This document shows positions 9,273 through 18,753 of a stretch of DNA of 64,000 bases, in pieces. Origin of the DNA: Desulfuromonas sp. AOP6 (GTDB taxonomy: Bacteria; Desulfobacterota; Desulfuromonadia; Desulfuromonadales; SZUA-540); assembly GCF_009731355.2 (NCBI RefSeq), contig NZ_AP022810.1:1082001-1146000 (forward strand), in the 5' to 3' direction. The position numbers and the translations under genes were made by a program. The stretch's first letter is position 1. Each line of letters opens with the position of its first letter. A model generated the notes under the pieces. That model searched no databases and was not told the origin of the DNA. It was given only the letters and a program-made list of their open reading frames with translations.

Positions 9273-10097
9273 ATGTTCGAGATCGATCACATCATTCGTA
9301 ACGCCCTTCAGGAAGACATCGGCCTCGGAGATGTCACCACGCAGGCGACTGTTGACCCGCAAACACAGAGTCGGGCCGAGCTCGTCGCCAAAGAAGATTT
9401 CATTCTCAGTGGCATGGACGTGTGCGGTCGGGTTTTTTCTCTTCTTGATGCCAATATCGCCTTTGAAAAGCTCAAGGAAGACGGGCAGGCCGTCCGCCGA
9501 GGGGAAGTCCTCGCCTGGCTCCGCGGGTCGGCTTCGGTTCTCCTGCAGGGAGAGCGGGTGGCTCTCAATCTTCTGCAACGCATGAGCGGCATTGCTACCC
9601 AGACCTCACTGTTCGTCAAAGCGGTGGCGGGAACGAAGGCGACTATCGTTGATACCCGTAAAACGACACCGGGCCTGCGTGTTCTCGAAAAGTACTCGGT
9701 TCGTATGGGCGGCGGCCGCAACCATCGCACCTCCCTTTATGATGGGGTGCTCATCAAGGAAAACCACGTAGCCGCAGCCGGAGGTATTAAAACGGCGGTC
9801 CAGCGCGCACGGGAACGGGCGCCCCACACCCTCCGGATCGAAGTGGAAACCCGCAACCTGGCAGAAGTGAAGGAAGCCCTGAGTGCTGGTGCCGATATCC
9901 TGCTTCTCGATAACATGTCCCTCGGTGAGCTGCGTGAATCCGTCGCCCTTATCGCCGGCCGCGCCCTCTGCGAAGCTTCCGGTGGCGTCAACCTGGATAC
10001 CGTGCGGGACATCGCTGAAACCGGTGTGGATCTTATCTCTGTCGGGGCTCTTACCCATTCAAGCCGGGCGGTGGATATCTCCATGCTCTTCCAATAA
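9273..10097 (+). CDS. nadC: Nicotinate-nucleotide pyrophosphorylase (carboxylating)
   Basis: Quinolinate phosphoribosyltransferase: converts quinolinate and PRPP to nicotinate mononucleotide, CO2 and pyrophosphate in de novo NAD synthesis. The 274 residues carry family signatures: EDIGLGDVTT near the start, VDTRKTTPGLR, the Arg/His-rich RMGGGRNHR stretch and KENH, plus ADILLLDNM and SGGVNLDTV. I start at ATG 9273 (GGGGGAAA upstream); the longer frame from 9132 adds non-conserved sequence. It heads a likely nadC-birA-coaX operon, with birA 17 bases downstream. Confidence 0.96.
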   Translation: MFEIDHIIRNALQEDIGLGDVTTQATVDPQTQSRAELVAKEDFILSGMDVCGRVFSLLDANIAFEKLKEDGQAVRRGEVLAWLRGSASVLLQGERVALNLLQRMSGIATQTSLFVKAVAGTKATIVDTRKTTPGLRVLEKYSVRMGGGRNHRTSLYDGVLIKENHVAAAGGIKTAVQRARERAPHTLRIEVETRNLAEVKEALSAGADILLLDNMSLGELRESVALIAGRALCEASGGVNLDTVRDIAETGVDLISVGALTHSSRAVDISMLFQ

Positions 10098-10114
10098 CCA
10101 GGAACAGGAAGTCG

Positions 10115-11098
10115 ATGAGCACACCAGGAACCCGCGACGCCATTCTCCGTGTTTTTCGCCAGAGAAAGGGCCAGTTCATCTCCGGCGAGGAGATAAGCCA
10201 GACCCTCGGTGTTTCCCGCACGGCCGTCTGGAAACATATCGGGCTGCTGAGGAAGCAGGGGTATGGCATCGAGTCTGCCGCCTCGCGGGGATATCGCTTG
10301 ACGGAGACGCCCGATACGCTCATTCCTGCTGAAATTCAGGCCAATCTGGGGACGGACTGTGTCGGCCGGGAAGTTATCCACTTCGAAGAGACCGAATCCA
10401 CCAACCGGATTGCCCACGAATACGGCAAGGCCGGCGCCGAAGAAGGTCTGGTAATCATCGCCGAGCAGCAGACGGCTGGCAAGGGGCGCTTGGGGCGGCC
10501 CTGGATTTCCCCTGCTGGTGTTAATCTGTATACCAGCATCCTTCTGCGTCCTTCCATCCTCCCGCGCTGGGCCACTCAGCTGACCTTTCTCTCTTCCGTG
10601 GCTGTCGCGCGGGCAATTGAAGCCGTGAGCGGTCTGCAGCCGCAGGTCAAATGGCCCAACGATGTATTGATCGACGGCAAAAAAGTTGCCGGCATTCTCA
10701 ACGAAATCGACGCCGAGATGGAAGGAATCCATTACCTGGTGATGGGAATTGGTGTCAATCTCAACATGACAGCAGATCAGTTCCCCGACGATCTGCGCTA
10801 CCCGGCGACCTCCCTGGCTTTAGAGGCAGGCAGAGACTTTTCCCGTCTGACTTTCGCCCGGACTCTCTACCGGGGGCTGGATGACCTCTACAGAACCTAT
10901 CTGCAGGAGGGTTTTAGGCCCATCGCAGCGGAGTGGAACCTCTTTTTTGCCTGGCAGGGAAAAGAGGTGGAGGTCGATTTTCAGGATCGTCGCCTGCAGG
11001 GGACCGTCACCGGTATCGACACCGATGGCGCCCTGTTGCTGCGTCTGCATTCCGGCGCCACGGAAAGGGTGCTGGCTGGCGATGTCCGTCCTTTGTGA
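10115..11098 (+). CDS. birA: Bifunctional biotin-[acetyl-CoA-carboxylase] ligase / biotin repressor
   Basis: Attaches biotin to carboxylase carrier domains via biotinoyl-AMP. The 327 residues comprise an N-terminal winged helix (ISQTLGVSRTAVWKHI, residues ~23-45), the ligase core with ESTN, the glycine-rich adenylate loop QQTAGKGRLGRPW and VKWPNDVLIDGKKVAGIL, and a C-terminal SH3-like cap. The loop reads GKGRLG where E. coli has GRGRRG, a common variant. The winged helix suggests it also represses biotin genes; no biotin operon lies in the window. It is followed by coaX. Confidence 0.95.
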   Translation: MSTPGTRDAILRVFRQRKGQFISGEEISQTLGVSRTAVWKHIGLLRKQGYGIESAASRGYRLTETPDTLIPAEIQANLGTDCVGREVIHFEETESTNRIAHEYGKAGAEEGLVIIAEQQTAGKGRLGRPWISPAGVNLYTSILLRPSILPRWATQLTFLSSVAVARAIEAVSGLQPQVKWPNDVLIDGKKVAGILNEIDAEMEGIHYLVMGIGVNLNMTADQFPDDLRYPATSLALEAGRDFSRLTFARTLYRGLDDLYRTYLQEGFRPIAAEWNLFFAWQGKEVEVDFQDRRLQGTVTGIDTDGALLLRLHSGATERVLAGDVRPL

Positions 11099-11149
11099 CC
11101 CCTGGTCGTCCCTGTTGGGACATGACTTCCTTGTGGAGATGAGTTTTAT

Positions 11150-11917
11150 ATGCTGCTGGTCATTGATGTAGGCAATTCCAATACGGTGCTGGGAATGTAC
11201 CGGGATGAAAAACTGGTGCGCAGCTGGCGGGTTACCACGGACAAATCACGGACCGTGGATGAATACGCCATGATTATTCACGAGTTGTTCAACCTCTCCG
11301 GGATTCATTTCACCGATATCAAGGATGTCATCATCTCCTGCGTGGTGCCGCCCATGCTCAACACTCTGGAAGGGCTGTGTCGGGATTACTTCAAACTCAA
11401 GCCTTACGTTGTCGGACCGGGCATCAAGACAGGGATGCCTATTCAATATGAAAATCCCCGGGAAGTTGGCGCTGATCGCATTGTCAATGCCGTGGCCGCT
11501 TTTGAAAAAAAGCGCCGCTGCCTCATTGTTGTTGATTTTGGAACGGCGACCACCTTTGATTTTATTTCTGCCCGGGGCGAATACCAGGGCGGGGCTATCG
11601 CGCCCGGACTCGGCATCTCTGCCGAAGCGCTCTTCGAACGGGCCAGCAAGCTCCCCCGCGTGGAGTTCTCCCGCCCCCCTCAGGTGATCGCCAAGAATAC
11701 GGTCAACAGCATGCAGTCAGGCCTTTTTTACGGCTATGCCGGCCTGGTAGACGGAATTGTCCAGCGCATGAAGCAGGAGTCGAAAGAAGAACCGTATGTC
11801 ATGGCCACGGGAGGTTTGTCTGAACAGATTGCCACCGCTTCCCAGACCATCGACGAAGTAGACCCCGATCTCACCCTGGAAGGCCTGCGGATCATTTACG
11901 ATCGCAACAAAGGGTGA
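11150..11917 (+). CDS. coaX: Type III pantothenate kinase
   Basis: Phosphorylates pantothenate in the first step of coenzyme A synthesis; type III enzymes are feedback-insensitive and need a monovalent cation. The 255 residues open with the phosphate-binding [14 protein letters not shown] motif, then GADRIVNA and [11 protein letters not shown], and end with ATGGLSE. Length and motifs fit CoaX. GGAG lies 11 bases before the ATG. It is last in the nadC-birA-coaX run; a strong promoter for the next gene begins 5 bases after its stop. Confidence 0.96.
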   Translation: MLLVIDVGNSNTVLGMYRDEKLVRSWRVTTDKSRTVDEYAMIIHELFNLSGIHFTDIKDVIISCVVPPMLNTLEGLCRDYFKLKPYVVGPGIKTGMPIQYENPREVGADRIVNAVAAFEKKRRCLIVVDFGTATTFDFISARGEYQGGAIAPGLGISAEALFERASKLPRVEFSRPPQVIAKNTVNSMQSGLFYGYAGLVDGIVQRMKQESKEEPYVMATGGLSEQIATASQTIDEVDPDLTLEGLRIIYDRNKG

Positions 11918-11921
11918 TTTT

Positions 11922-11949
11922 TTGACGCCCTGAACGGGCGTGCTACAAT
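11922..11949 (+). promoter_or_regulatory. Strong sigma70 promoter with a palindrome in the spacer
   Basis: TTGACG (11922-11927) and TACAAT (11944-11949) are 16 bases apart, upstream of the EF-G paralogue. The spacer region holds a perfect inverted repeat, ACGCCC (11925-11930) and GGGCGT (11936-11941), which could be an operator or the residue of a terminator for coaX. The leader downstream has a small hairpin, GGGCAG/CTGCCC, at 12042-12060. No riboswitch class is recognisable. Confidence 0.65.
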
Positions 11950-12145
11950 TTGGTAATCGGCTTTTTTGTAATGACATGTTCAGCAGATGGAGGGTTCCGT
12001 GTTTCGAGGCTAGTGCTTCCCGACGCGACGTCCCCCCGAAAGGGCAGATTTATCCTGCCCGGGTGGGCCACAAGGCCGCCTTGTTCGTTGTTTTCCTGCA
12101 AGAATCCTTTAACCATCAACCTGTCATGGAATGAAAGGAGCGGCT

Positions 12146-14224
12146 ATGGGAAAGTACGATACTGCGAAGCTGAGGAACCTGGGAATTGTAGCGCACGGAG
12201 GCGCGGGTAAGACCTCCTTGACCGAGGCCATCCTGTTCAATACCGGCATGACCGACCGGCTTGGCAAGGTAGACGACGGCACCTCCAACATGGATTTCGA
12301 GCCGGAAGAAATCAAACGGCACATCACCATCAGTTCCAGCCTGCATCACTGCGAATGGAATGGCCACAGCCTGCATATCGTCGACACGCCCGGCTACACC
12401 AATTTTCTGCACGATACGCGTAACTGCATGCGCGTACTTGGCGGCGCGGTCCTTATCGTCTCCGCCATTTCTGGCGTCAAAGCCCAAACCCAAAAGATAT
12501 GGGAGTGGGCAGAGGAGTTCGAAGTCCCCCGGATTGCTTTTGTCAACAAGATGGACAGGGAGCGTGCGGATTTTCTCCGGGCCGTGGACGACATGGAGAA
12601 GACGCTGTCAAGCCGTGCCGTCATTGTCACCATGCCCATGGGAGCTGAGGCCGGTTTCAAAGGAACCATTGACCTGGTTCACATGAAGGCCCGTTTTTAC
12701 GCTTTTGACCAGAAGGGGACCTACGAAGAGAAGGATATTCCCGAAGAATACCTGGAAGAAGCAAAGCGCCTGCGCAGTCTTCTGGTGGAAGCGGTCGCCG
12801 ATGCCGACGACGCGCTGATGGAGAAATACCTTGAGGAAGAGACCCTTTCCACCGAGGATATTCTGCTGGGTCTGCGGGAGGGAACCCTGACGGGCGTATT
12901 TACTCCTGTTTTCTGCGGCAGCGCCCTGGCCAATGTCGGCGTGAGGCAGCTTCTTGACTATGTCGTGCGCTGCCTTCCATCGCCTCTGGACAAGGGTATT
13001 CAGGTGGGGAAAAATCCGAAAACAGGTGACCTGGAAGAGCGCTCTCCCAGCGAGGAAGAGCCTTTTTCGGCCATGGTATTCAAAACCATCAGCGATCCTT
13101 TTACCGGCAAGCTTACCCTTTTCCGGGTTTATTCTGGAACGCTGCGTTCCGATTCGTCCGTCTACAACCCCAACCGGGAAACGACAGAGCGCATCGGCCA
13201 GATTTTTGAGCTGGAAGGCAAAAAACAGAAGGCGATCGACATGGCCGTAGCGGGGGATATCGTTGCCGTTCCCAAGCTTAAGGTCACCATGACAGGGGAC
13301 ACGCTCTGCGAGTCCGCCAAACCCGTCCTCTACGAAAGTCCCTTGCCTCTGACCCCCGTTATTTCCTTTGCAATCGAAGCGAAGAGCAAAAATGATGAAG
13401 ACAAAATCCACAATGCCCTGTCCCGACTGACCGAAGAAGACCCCACCCTCCGTATCCATCGGGATGCAGAGACCCATGAAATGATCCTTGAAGGCATGGG
13501 GCAGGTTCATCTTGAGGTGACGGTGGAAAAGATGAAACGCAAATACGGTGTGGAGGTTGAGCTCAAACAACCCAAGGTCCCTTATCACGAGACGATCAAG
13601 GGCAAGGCCAAGCTTCAGAGTAAATACAAGAAGCAGTCGGGTGGCCGGGGCCAGTACGCCGATGTCTGGCTGGAGGTAGAACCCCTGCCGCGCGGCGGCG
13701 GTTTCGAATTTGTCGACAAGGTCGTAGGCGGGGTCGTTCCGAGGCAGTATATCCCGGCCGTCGAAAAGGGTGCTCAGGAAGCCATGCAGCAAGGCACCCT
13801 GGGGGGCTTTCCGGTGGTGGATGTCAAAGTGACCCTGTTCGACGGCTCGCATCACTCGGTCGATTCCTCCGAAATGGCTTTCAAGATCGCCGGCTCCATG
13901 GGCTTCAAAAAAGGGATGGAACAGGCCAATCCGGTTCTGCTTGAGCCGGTCATGCATATGGAAATTAGTGTTCCCGATGAATGCATCGGGGATATTATCG
14001 GGGATATGAACTCGCGTCGCGGCAAGGTTCTCGGCGTCGAACCGAAGGCCAACAGTCAGGTCATTGCCGTGCAGGTGCCCATGGCGGAGGTTCTTAAATA
14101 TGCTCCGGAACTGCGTTCCATGACCTCGGACAGGGGACTTTTCACCATGAGTTTTTCTCACTACGAAGAAGTGCCCTCCCATTTGACGGCAAAAATTCTT
14201 GCAGATGTGAAAAAAGCCGGATAA
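12146..14224 (+). CDS. Elongation factor G-like translational GTPase (EF-G paralogue)
   Basis: A 692-residue EF-G-type protein. GTPase motifs are present: G1 as AHGGAGKTSL (canonical EF-G has AHIDAGKTT), G3 DTPGYTNF and G4 NKMD, followed by domains II-V through to the C-terminal YAPELRSMTSDRGLFTMSFSHYEEVP. The altered G1 and switch I (KRHITISSS for RGITI) mark it as one of the EF-G2-like paralogues whose role is less settled than that of FusA1. I start at ATG 12146 because AAAGGAG sits 5 bases upstream; the in-frame ATG at 12131 contains that ribosome site. Not linked to rpsL/rpsG, which also argues for a paralogue. Confidence 0.9.
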   Translation: MGKYDTAKLRNLGIVAHGGAGKTSLTEAILFNTGMTDRLGKVDDGTSNMDFEPEEIKRHITISSSLHHCEWNGHSLHIVDTPGYTNFLHDTRNCMRVLGGAVLIVSAISGVKAQTQKIWEWAEEFEVPRIAFVNKMDRERADFLRAVDDMEKTLSSRAVIVTMPMGAEAGFKGTIDLVHMKARFYAFDQKGTYEEKDIPEEYLEEAKRLRSLLVEAVADADDALMEKYLEEETLSTEDILLGLREGTLTGVFTPVFCGSALANVGVRQLLDYVVRCLPSPLDKGIQVGKNPKTGDLEERSPSEEEPFSAMVFKTISDPFTGKLTLFRVYSGTLRSDSSVYNPNRETTERIGQIFELEGKKQKAIDMAVAGDIVAVPKLKVTMTGDTLCESAKPVLYESPLPLTPVISFAIEAKSKNDEDKIHNALSRLTEEDPTLRIHRDAETHEMILEGMGQVHLEVTVEKMKRKYGVEVELKQPKVPYHETIKGKAKLQSKYKKQSGGRGQYADVWLEVEPLPRGGGFEFVDKVVGGVVPRQYIPAVEKGAQEAMQQGTLGGFPVVDVKVTLFDGSHHSVDSSEMAFKIAGSMGFKKGMEQANPVLLEPVMHMEISVPDECIGDIIGDMNSRRGKVLGVEPKANSQVIAVQVPMAEVLKYAPELRSMTSDRGLFTMSFSHYEEVPSHLTAKILADVKKAG

Positions 14225-14261
14225 CGGCTCCATTAACTTTATAAAGGAGATTGGTTTTCCC

Positions 14262-15293
14262 ATGACAGACAAGAACGACTTCGACTTTAATGAAGAATCC
14301 GAAATAGGGACGGACATGGACGAAGGTGGCTTCGATTTTGACGAGCCCTTGCCGGAAGATACTGAGGTAATGGCTAAGAAGAAAAGCTCGACCCCCATGC
14401 TGGTCTTACTCCTGCTGCTGGTGGCGATAGGAGCCGGTGCCTATTATTATTTCTTTATGCTGCCCGCGAGCGCACCGCCTGTGACGGCCAAGGTCGTCAA
14501 AAAACAACCGATCGCGGTTCCAGCCCGTCCGGCTGAACCCAAAGCCAAGCCGGACAAGGCCGTCACGGAAAAGCCCGAAGCGTCGGAAAAGCAGAGCGCC
14601 GCGCCAGTAGCAGACGAGTCGAAGGTGGCCGCTGCCGATGCGGGCAAGGTGGAGGCTGCCGGCAAGACTGCCAAGCCGGTGCCGGCCAAAGAAGCGCCTG
14701 TGCCCCAAGTGGCTCCTGTCGAGCCGCTTGAGAAACCTGCTGCCCCGGTGGCCAAAACTGCCGAAGTGACGCCGGAAAAGAGCGAAAAAGCCTCTCCCCA
14801 CTCAGCTGCGGTTACCCCCGTAGTGACCTCGGCTTCCGACGCCCGCTATACCATTCAGGCGGGAGCCTATACCCGCAACTCCAGTCTGGAGAGGGCCAAG
14901 AAGATGGTGCAGGATCTGGGATACGAACCCCAGGTCAAGGCTGTTCAGCGGCAAGTAGATGTCATCCGTCTTCGCCTTGGGGCTTTTTACCCTGCCGAGG
15001 GCCGGCAGAAACTGCAGGAGATCCTTCCCCTCGCCCCCGATGCCTTTGCGGTGCAGAAGGGGGAATTGATGGTGATTTATGCTGCTTCCTTTCAGGACAA
15101 AAAGCTCGCTGAGCGCTTCACGGCCTCGCTGAAAGAAAAGGGACTTCATGTCGACGAGGAGCGCAGTCCTGTCGATCTGAAAATGATGCTGATCAGTTTT
15201 GGCGAATTCTCCGACAAGGCTAAGGCGCAGGAAGCGGCCAAGGCAGCCCAGAAAGCCGGCCTTGAAACCATGATTACTCCCATCGCCCGATAA
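14262..15293 (+). CDS. SPOR-domain inner-membrane protein
   Basis: A 343-residue type II membrane protein: an acidic cytoplasmic N-terminus of ~45 residues, one transmembrane helix (about 46-66, MLVLLLLLVAIGAGAYYYFF), a long Ala/Pro/Lys/Glu linker across the periplasm, and a C-terminal SPOR domain from ~195 (YTIQAGAYTRNSSLERAKKM) with a second SPOR-like half (LISFGEFSDKAKAQEAA). SPOR domains bind denuded peptidoglycan at division sites. AAAGGAG precedes the ATG. It sits upstream of a helical protein and mglA in the same direction. Confidence 0.88.
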   Translation: MTDKNDFDFNEESEIGTDMDEGGFDFDEPLPEDTEVMAKKKSSTPMLVLLLLLVAIGAGAYYYFFMLPASAPPVTAKVVKKQPIAVPARPAEPKAKPDKAVTEKPEASEKQSAAPVADESKVAAADAGKVEAAGKTAKPVPAKEAPVPQVAPVEPLEKPAAPVAKTAEVTPEKSEKASPHSAAVTPVVTSASDARYTIQAGAYTRNSSLERAKKMVQDLGYEPQVKAVQRQVDVIRLRLGAFYPAEGRQKLQEILPLAPDAFAVQKGELMVIYAASFQDKKLAERFTASLKEKGLHVDEERSPVDLKMMLISFGEFSDKAKAQEAAKAAQKAGLETMITPIAR

Positions 15294-15321
15294 GGGGCGA
15301 TTTCCGGATTTTGCGATATCA

Positions 15322-16308
15322 ATGACCGATAAAAAGCAATCCGTGCGTCTCAAGGTCTCGCCTGAGGTTGCCCGTCTTGTTCAAAATGGAGCTCCCCGGA
15401 GTGAGCAGTTGCAGGCTGCCCGGGGAGTTCTCAACCTAGGTGTCCGGGACGAAGCGGACCTCCTCTTTTTTCTGGCGCACGGCCGTGATGGGGAGATCCG
15501 CGAGGCCGCCATAGCCACGCTGCGCGCTCTCCCTGTCTCCAGGTTGATAGCGATGCTTAAGGCTCCCGAGCGGCATCCCAGGTTTCTCGACCAGGTGGCA
15601 CGGCTTCGTCTTGACGAGGAAGACGCCATGGCGGTGTTGCTCGATTGCGACAACCTTCTGCCGGCCACCCTGCTGCACATGGCCCGGCATGGGAGCCCCC
15701 GCCTCCTTTCTCTCCTGGCCCATCGCCAGGATCTCCTGGCCGCGGCCCCTGAGGTTCTTGAGGCGCTGCAGGCCAACCCGCGGGCGACAGCGGTGCTTGA
15801 AGGGGGGCCGGAAATCCACGGCGAAGATGTTTCTCCCGAATCTTCCAGCGAAGGGGAAGCTGTCGCCGAAGAGAATGCCGAGGCCGATGGCGCCCTCTCC
15901 AAATATCAGAAAGCCCTGGAGATGGGGGTATCTGCAAAGATCAAGATGGCTCTTACCGGTGACAAGGAATGGCGCGGGATATTTATCAAAGACGCCAACA
16001 AGCTGGTTTCCGCGGCTGTTCTGAAAAATCCACGCATCACCGATGGTGAAGTGCTGGCTATCGCCAAAAACAAGAGTTCCAGTGACGAGCTTATCCGGAT
16101 CATCACGCTGAACCGGGAGTGGGTCAAGCTTTACGAAATTAAAAAAGCCCTGGTGGAACATCCGCGTACCCCACTGCCCACAGCGTTGCGCTACATGAAT
16201 GTGCTGACGGAGAAGGATATCAAGAATCTGGCCGGAAGCCGTGGGGTCTCCGCGGTTATCGTCAATAACGCGAGGCGGATGCTCATCGCCAAAGCTCAAA
16301 AGAAATAG
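15322..16308 (+). CDS. Helical-repeat protein of unknown function upstream of mglA
   Basis: A 328-residue, mostly alpha-helical soluble protein. The first ~170 residues look like short HEAT-type or DUF2336-like helices (LRALPVSRLIAMLKAPERHPRFLDQVARL), then an acidic linker rich in Glu/Ser, then a second helical part with SAAVLKNPRITDGEVLAIAKNKSSSDELIR. No catalytic motif is visible. It ends 7 bases before mglA, so the two are probably translated from one mRNA and may work together. No strong Shine-Dalgarno precedes the ATG. Confidence 0.6.
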   Translation: MTDKKQSVRLKVSPEVARLVQNGAPRSEQLQAARGVLNLGVRDEADLLFFLAHGRDGEIREAAIATLRALPVSRLIAMLKAPERHPRFLDQVARLRLDEEDAMAVLLDCDNLLPATLLHMARHGSPRLLSLLAHRQDLLAAAPEVLEALQANPRATAVLEGGPEIHGEDVSPESSSEGEAVAEENAEADGALSKYQKALEMGVSAKIKMALTGDKEWRGIFIKDANKLVSAAVLKNPRITDGEVLAIAKNKSSSDELIRIITLNREWVKLYEIKKALVEHPRTPLPTALRYMNVLTEKDIKNLAGSRGVSAVIVNNARRMLIAKAQKK

Positions 16309-16315
16309 GAAAGCC

Positions 16316-17221
16316 ATGGCCCTTTTTAACCAGTCCAAGCGGGAAATAAACGCTAAAATCGTCTATTATGGCCCGGCGTTGTGCGGTAAGACCACCAATA
16401 TAAAATATATTCACGATAAGCTTAAACCCGAAAACCGCGGCAAGCTTCTTAGCTTGGCAACGCAGAAGGACAGGACTCTCTTCTTCGATTTTCTTCCCGT
16501 GGAGCTGGGTGAGATCAAGGGGCTCAGGACCCATTTCCATCTCTATACCGTGCCCGGGCAGGTGTATTATAACGGCACCCGCAAGATGGTCCTCAAAGGG
16601 GTAGATGGCCTTGTTTTTGTCGCCGATTCGCAGCCGGAGATGATGAAAGCCAATCTGGAAAGTTTGCAGAACCTGCGTGACAATATTGCTGAATACGGCC
16701 GGCGCCTGGAGGATATTCCCTACATCATCCAGTACAACAAGCGGGATTTGCCCGATGCCCTGCCGGTCGAGGAGATGGACCGCCTTCTTAATCGGGACAA
16801 GGTACCGTCTTTTACTGCCAGCGCCCTCAATGGGCGAGGTGTCCTGCAGACGATGACCACGATCTCCAAGATGGTTCTCCACCGTCTGCGAAATGCCCAT
16901 CGTCCTCCGGAGGGAGAACGGTCGGAAGAGCGCAACATGGGGGCTTCCTATCGCGCTTTGCGAAAAGACTCGGACCGGTTTGCGGCGGCCCCTGCGGCCC
17001 CGGCGCAACCAGCGGTGCCATCGCCTGAAGTGGCCTTGCCTCCCGCTGTTACTGTCGTTGGTGTGGGCCGTGCCCGTGGAGGCGGGAACCGGATAGTCCT
17101 TCCCGTCACGGTGAAATACCAGGAACAGGTGAAGGAAATTCTCGTGGAGCTAAAGATTGATCTTGAAGATGGCACTTTGAATGCGCGTGTTGAAAAAGTC
17201 GATCTAGGGGGCCGTATCTGA
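16316..17221 (+). CDS. mglA: MglA-type Ras-like GTPase with C-terminal extension
   Basis: A bacterial small GTPase; MglA proteins set cell polarity and place motility machinery in myxobacteria. Visible motifs: G1 GPALCGKTTN, a switch region THFHLYTVPGQ (the DxxG equivalent is altered to TVPGQ, typical of MglA) and G4 NKRD. The core ends near residue 195. About 105 extra residues follow: an Ala/Pro linker, then a beta-rich segment (NRIVLPVTVKYQEQVKEILVELKIDLE) not found in the short Myxococcus protein. I start at ATG 16316 with AGGAAA upstream. No MglB/roadblock gene is adjacent. Confidence 0.88.
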   Translation: MALFNQSKREINAKIVYYGPALCGKTTNIKYIHDKLKPENRGKLLSLATQKDRTLFFDFLPVELGEIKGLRTHFHLYTVPGQVYYNGTRKMVLKGVDGLVFVADSQPEMMKANLESLQNLRDNIAEYGRRLEDIPYIIQYNKRDLPDALPVEEMDRLLNRDKVPSFTASALNGRGVLQTMTTISKMVLHRLRNAHRPPEGERSEERNMGASYRALRKDSDRFAAAPAAPAQPAVPSPEVALPPAVTVVGVGRARGGGNRIVLPVTVKYQEQVKEILVELKIDLEDGTLNARVEKVDLGGRI

Positions 17222-17251
17222 CGCCCAAGGGGCACCCGTTCTCCGACAGCC

Positions 17252-17276
17252 GCCTGACCCTTGGGTCAGGCTTTTT
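17252..17276 (+). terminator. Intrinsic terminator after mglA
   Basis: GCCTGACCC (17252-17260) pairs perfectly with GGGTCAGGC (17263-17271), followed directly by five T residues. It separates mglA from the sigma54 activator gene. Confidence 0.85.
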
Positions 17277-17325
17277 GCTGCTGTGTTTGAAAGGTTCCGC
17301 CAAAAAAGAAAGACCAGGGGTTGGT

Positions 17326-18687
17326 ATGAATACGGGGTTTTCGCCGGATATTTTTGAACGGATTGTAGCCCATATGGCGGAGGGGGTCATATTCCTCGAT
17401 GGGGAAGATACTATTCGTGTCTGTAACCCTGCCGCCGAGCGTATCCGTGGTGTGCGTGCCGATCGCATTGTCGGTAAATCAATCCTGTCGATCCATCCCG
17501 TCACTATGCACCATCGCATTCGTGAACTGATTGCCAACCTGAAAAGTGGCCATTATGCAGCGGTCAATCGCAGCATTCAGGTTAAAAACCGGTTTTTCGA
17601 CAATTCTTATTCCGCCATCCTGGATTCCCAGGGAGATTATGTCGGCACCCTTCTGATCAGCCGTGACGTCACGGAGAGCAAGCTGCTGGCGGAGCAGAAC
17701 CTCCAGCTCAGGCATTCGCTGCTTGATGCCGGCAGTGAAGGTCCTCTCGTGGCACAGAGCCGGGCGATGCAGCAGGTGGTGGAGATGGTGCAGGCGGTCG
17801 CTGGCATCGACTCGACCGTTCTCATTGTAGGTGAGAGCGGTACGGGCAAGGAGCGCATCGTCGATTTGCTTCACCGGCTCAGCCCCCGTCTCCAGCGTCC
17901 TCTGGTACGGGTCAATTGCGCGGCCTTGCCCGAAAACCTCATCGAATCGGAACTCTTCGGCCATCAGCGCGGCGCCTTTACCGGCGCCGTTGACCACGCC
18001 AAGGGGAAATTCGTCCAGGCTGACGGCGGGACTCTCTTTCTGGATGAGATTGGCGAGCTTCCCTTGGCGGCACAGGCCAAAATGCTCAGGGCGATTCAGT
18101 CCCGAGCCGTGCAGCCTTTGGGGAGCGACCGGGAAATCCAGGTGAATGTGCGCATCGTGGCGGCGACCAATCGCAATCTCGCGCAGGAGGTTCAGGACGG
18201 CCGTTTTCGCGAAGATCTTTACTATCGTCTCAACGTCATCACCATGGAAGTGCCGCCCCTGCGCGATCGCCCTGAGGATATTCTTCCACTGACGGAACTC
18301 TTCGTGCAGCAGCTGGCTCGTCAGATGGGCAAGCCGGTGCCGGCCTTATCTGATGAACTGCACACCTTTCTCATTGGGCATGCGCTTCCCGGCAATGTTC
18401 GACAGCTTAAACATGCTCTTGAAAGGGCGGTCGCCTTGAATCGGACGGGTACGTTGACCGTGGCGGACCTGCCACCTGACCTGCAATCGGCAGGGCGCAT
18501 TGACTGCAATACCCTTTTCGACAGCGACCAGGCCCTGAAGGACGCCTTGGGAAATTTTGAAAGGGCCTTCATCGTGCGAACACTTGAAACCCATCGGGGG
18601 CGCAAAATGCAGACGGCTGATGCACTCGGGATTTCTCGCAAATGCCTGTGGGAAAAAATGCAGCGGTATGGGATTTTGGACACGTAA
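17326..18687 (+). CDS. Sigma54-dependent transcriptional activator with N-terminal PAS domain
   Basis: A 453-residue enhancer-binding protein. Residues ~10-120 are a PAS-type sensor (MAEGVIFLDGEDTIRVCNPAAERI). The AAA+ domain shows Walker A GESGTGKE (169-176), the sigma54-contact loop GAFTGA (216-221) and Walker B TLFLDE (236-241). A Fis-type helix-turn-helix closes the protein (QTADALGISRKCLWEKMQRYGI). There is no response-regulator receiver. It lies immediately upstream of nrfHA and phased GTAAC motifs follow its stop, so control of the nitrite reductase operon is a reasonable inference. The start is at ATG 17326 with AGGGG upstream. Confidence 0.92.
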   Translation: MNTGFSPDIFERIVAHMAEGVIFLDGEDTIRVCNPAAERIRGVRADRIVGKSILSIHPVTMHHRIRELIANLKSGHYAAVNRSIQVKNRFFDNSYSAILDSQGDYVGTLLISRDVTESKLLAEQNLQLRHSLLDAGSEGPLVAQSRAMQQVVEMVQAVAGIDSTVLIVGESGTGKERIVDLLHRLSPRLQRPLVRVNCAALPENLIESELFGHQRGAFTGAVDHAKGKFVQADGGTLFLDEIGELPLAAQAKMLRAIQSRAVQPLGSDREIQVNVRIVAATNRNLAQEVQDGRFREDLYYRLNVITMEVPPLRDRPEDILPLTELFVQQLARQMGKPVPALSDELHTFLIGHALPGNVRQLKHALERAVALNRTGTLTVADLPPDLQSAGRIDCNTLFDSDQALKDALGNFERAFIVRTLETHRGRKMQTADALGISRKCLWEKMQRYGILDT

Positions 18688-18731
18688 CCATAGGGTAACG
18701 CTGTTGGTTGGGGATGTTACGCGGATGTAAC
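18684..18731 (+). promoter_or_regulatory. Phased GTAAC/GTTAC motifs, candidate activator-binding sites
   Basis: GTAAC occurs at 18684-18688, 18695-18699 and 18727-18731, with GTTAC at 18716-18720. Start-to-start distances of 11, 21 and 11 bases put all four on one helical face. The last two form GTTAC-N6-GTAAC. They sit ~90-135 bases upstream of the candidate sigma54 promoter, the usual place for enhancer sites. Function is inferred. Confidence 0.5.
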
Positions 18732-18753
18732 GCCGGAGAGTGCTTTTAAGCAG

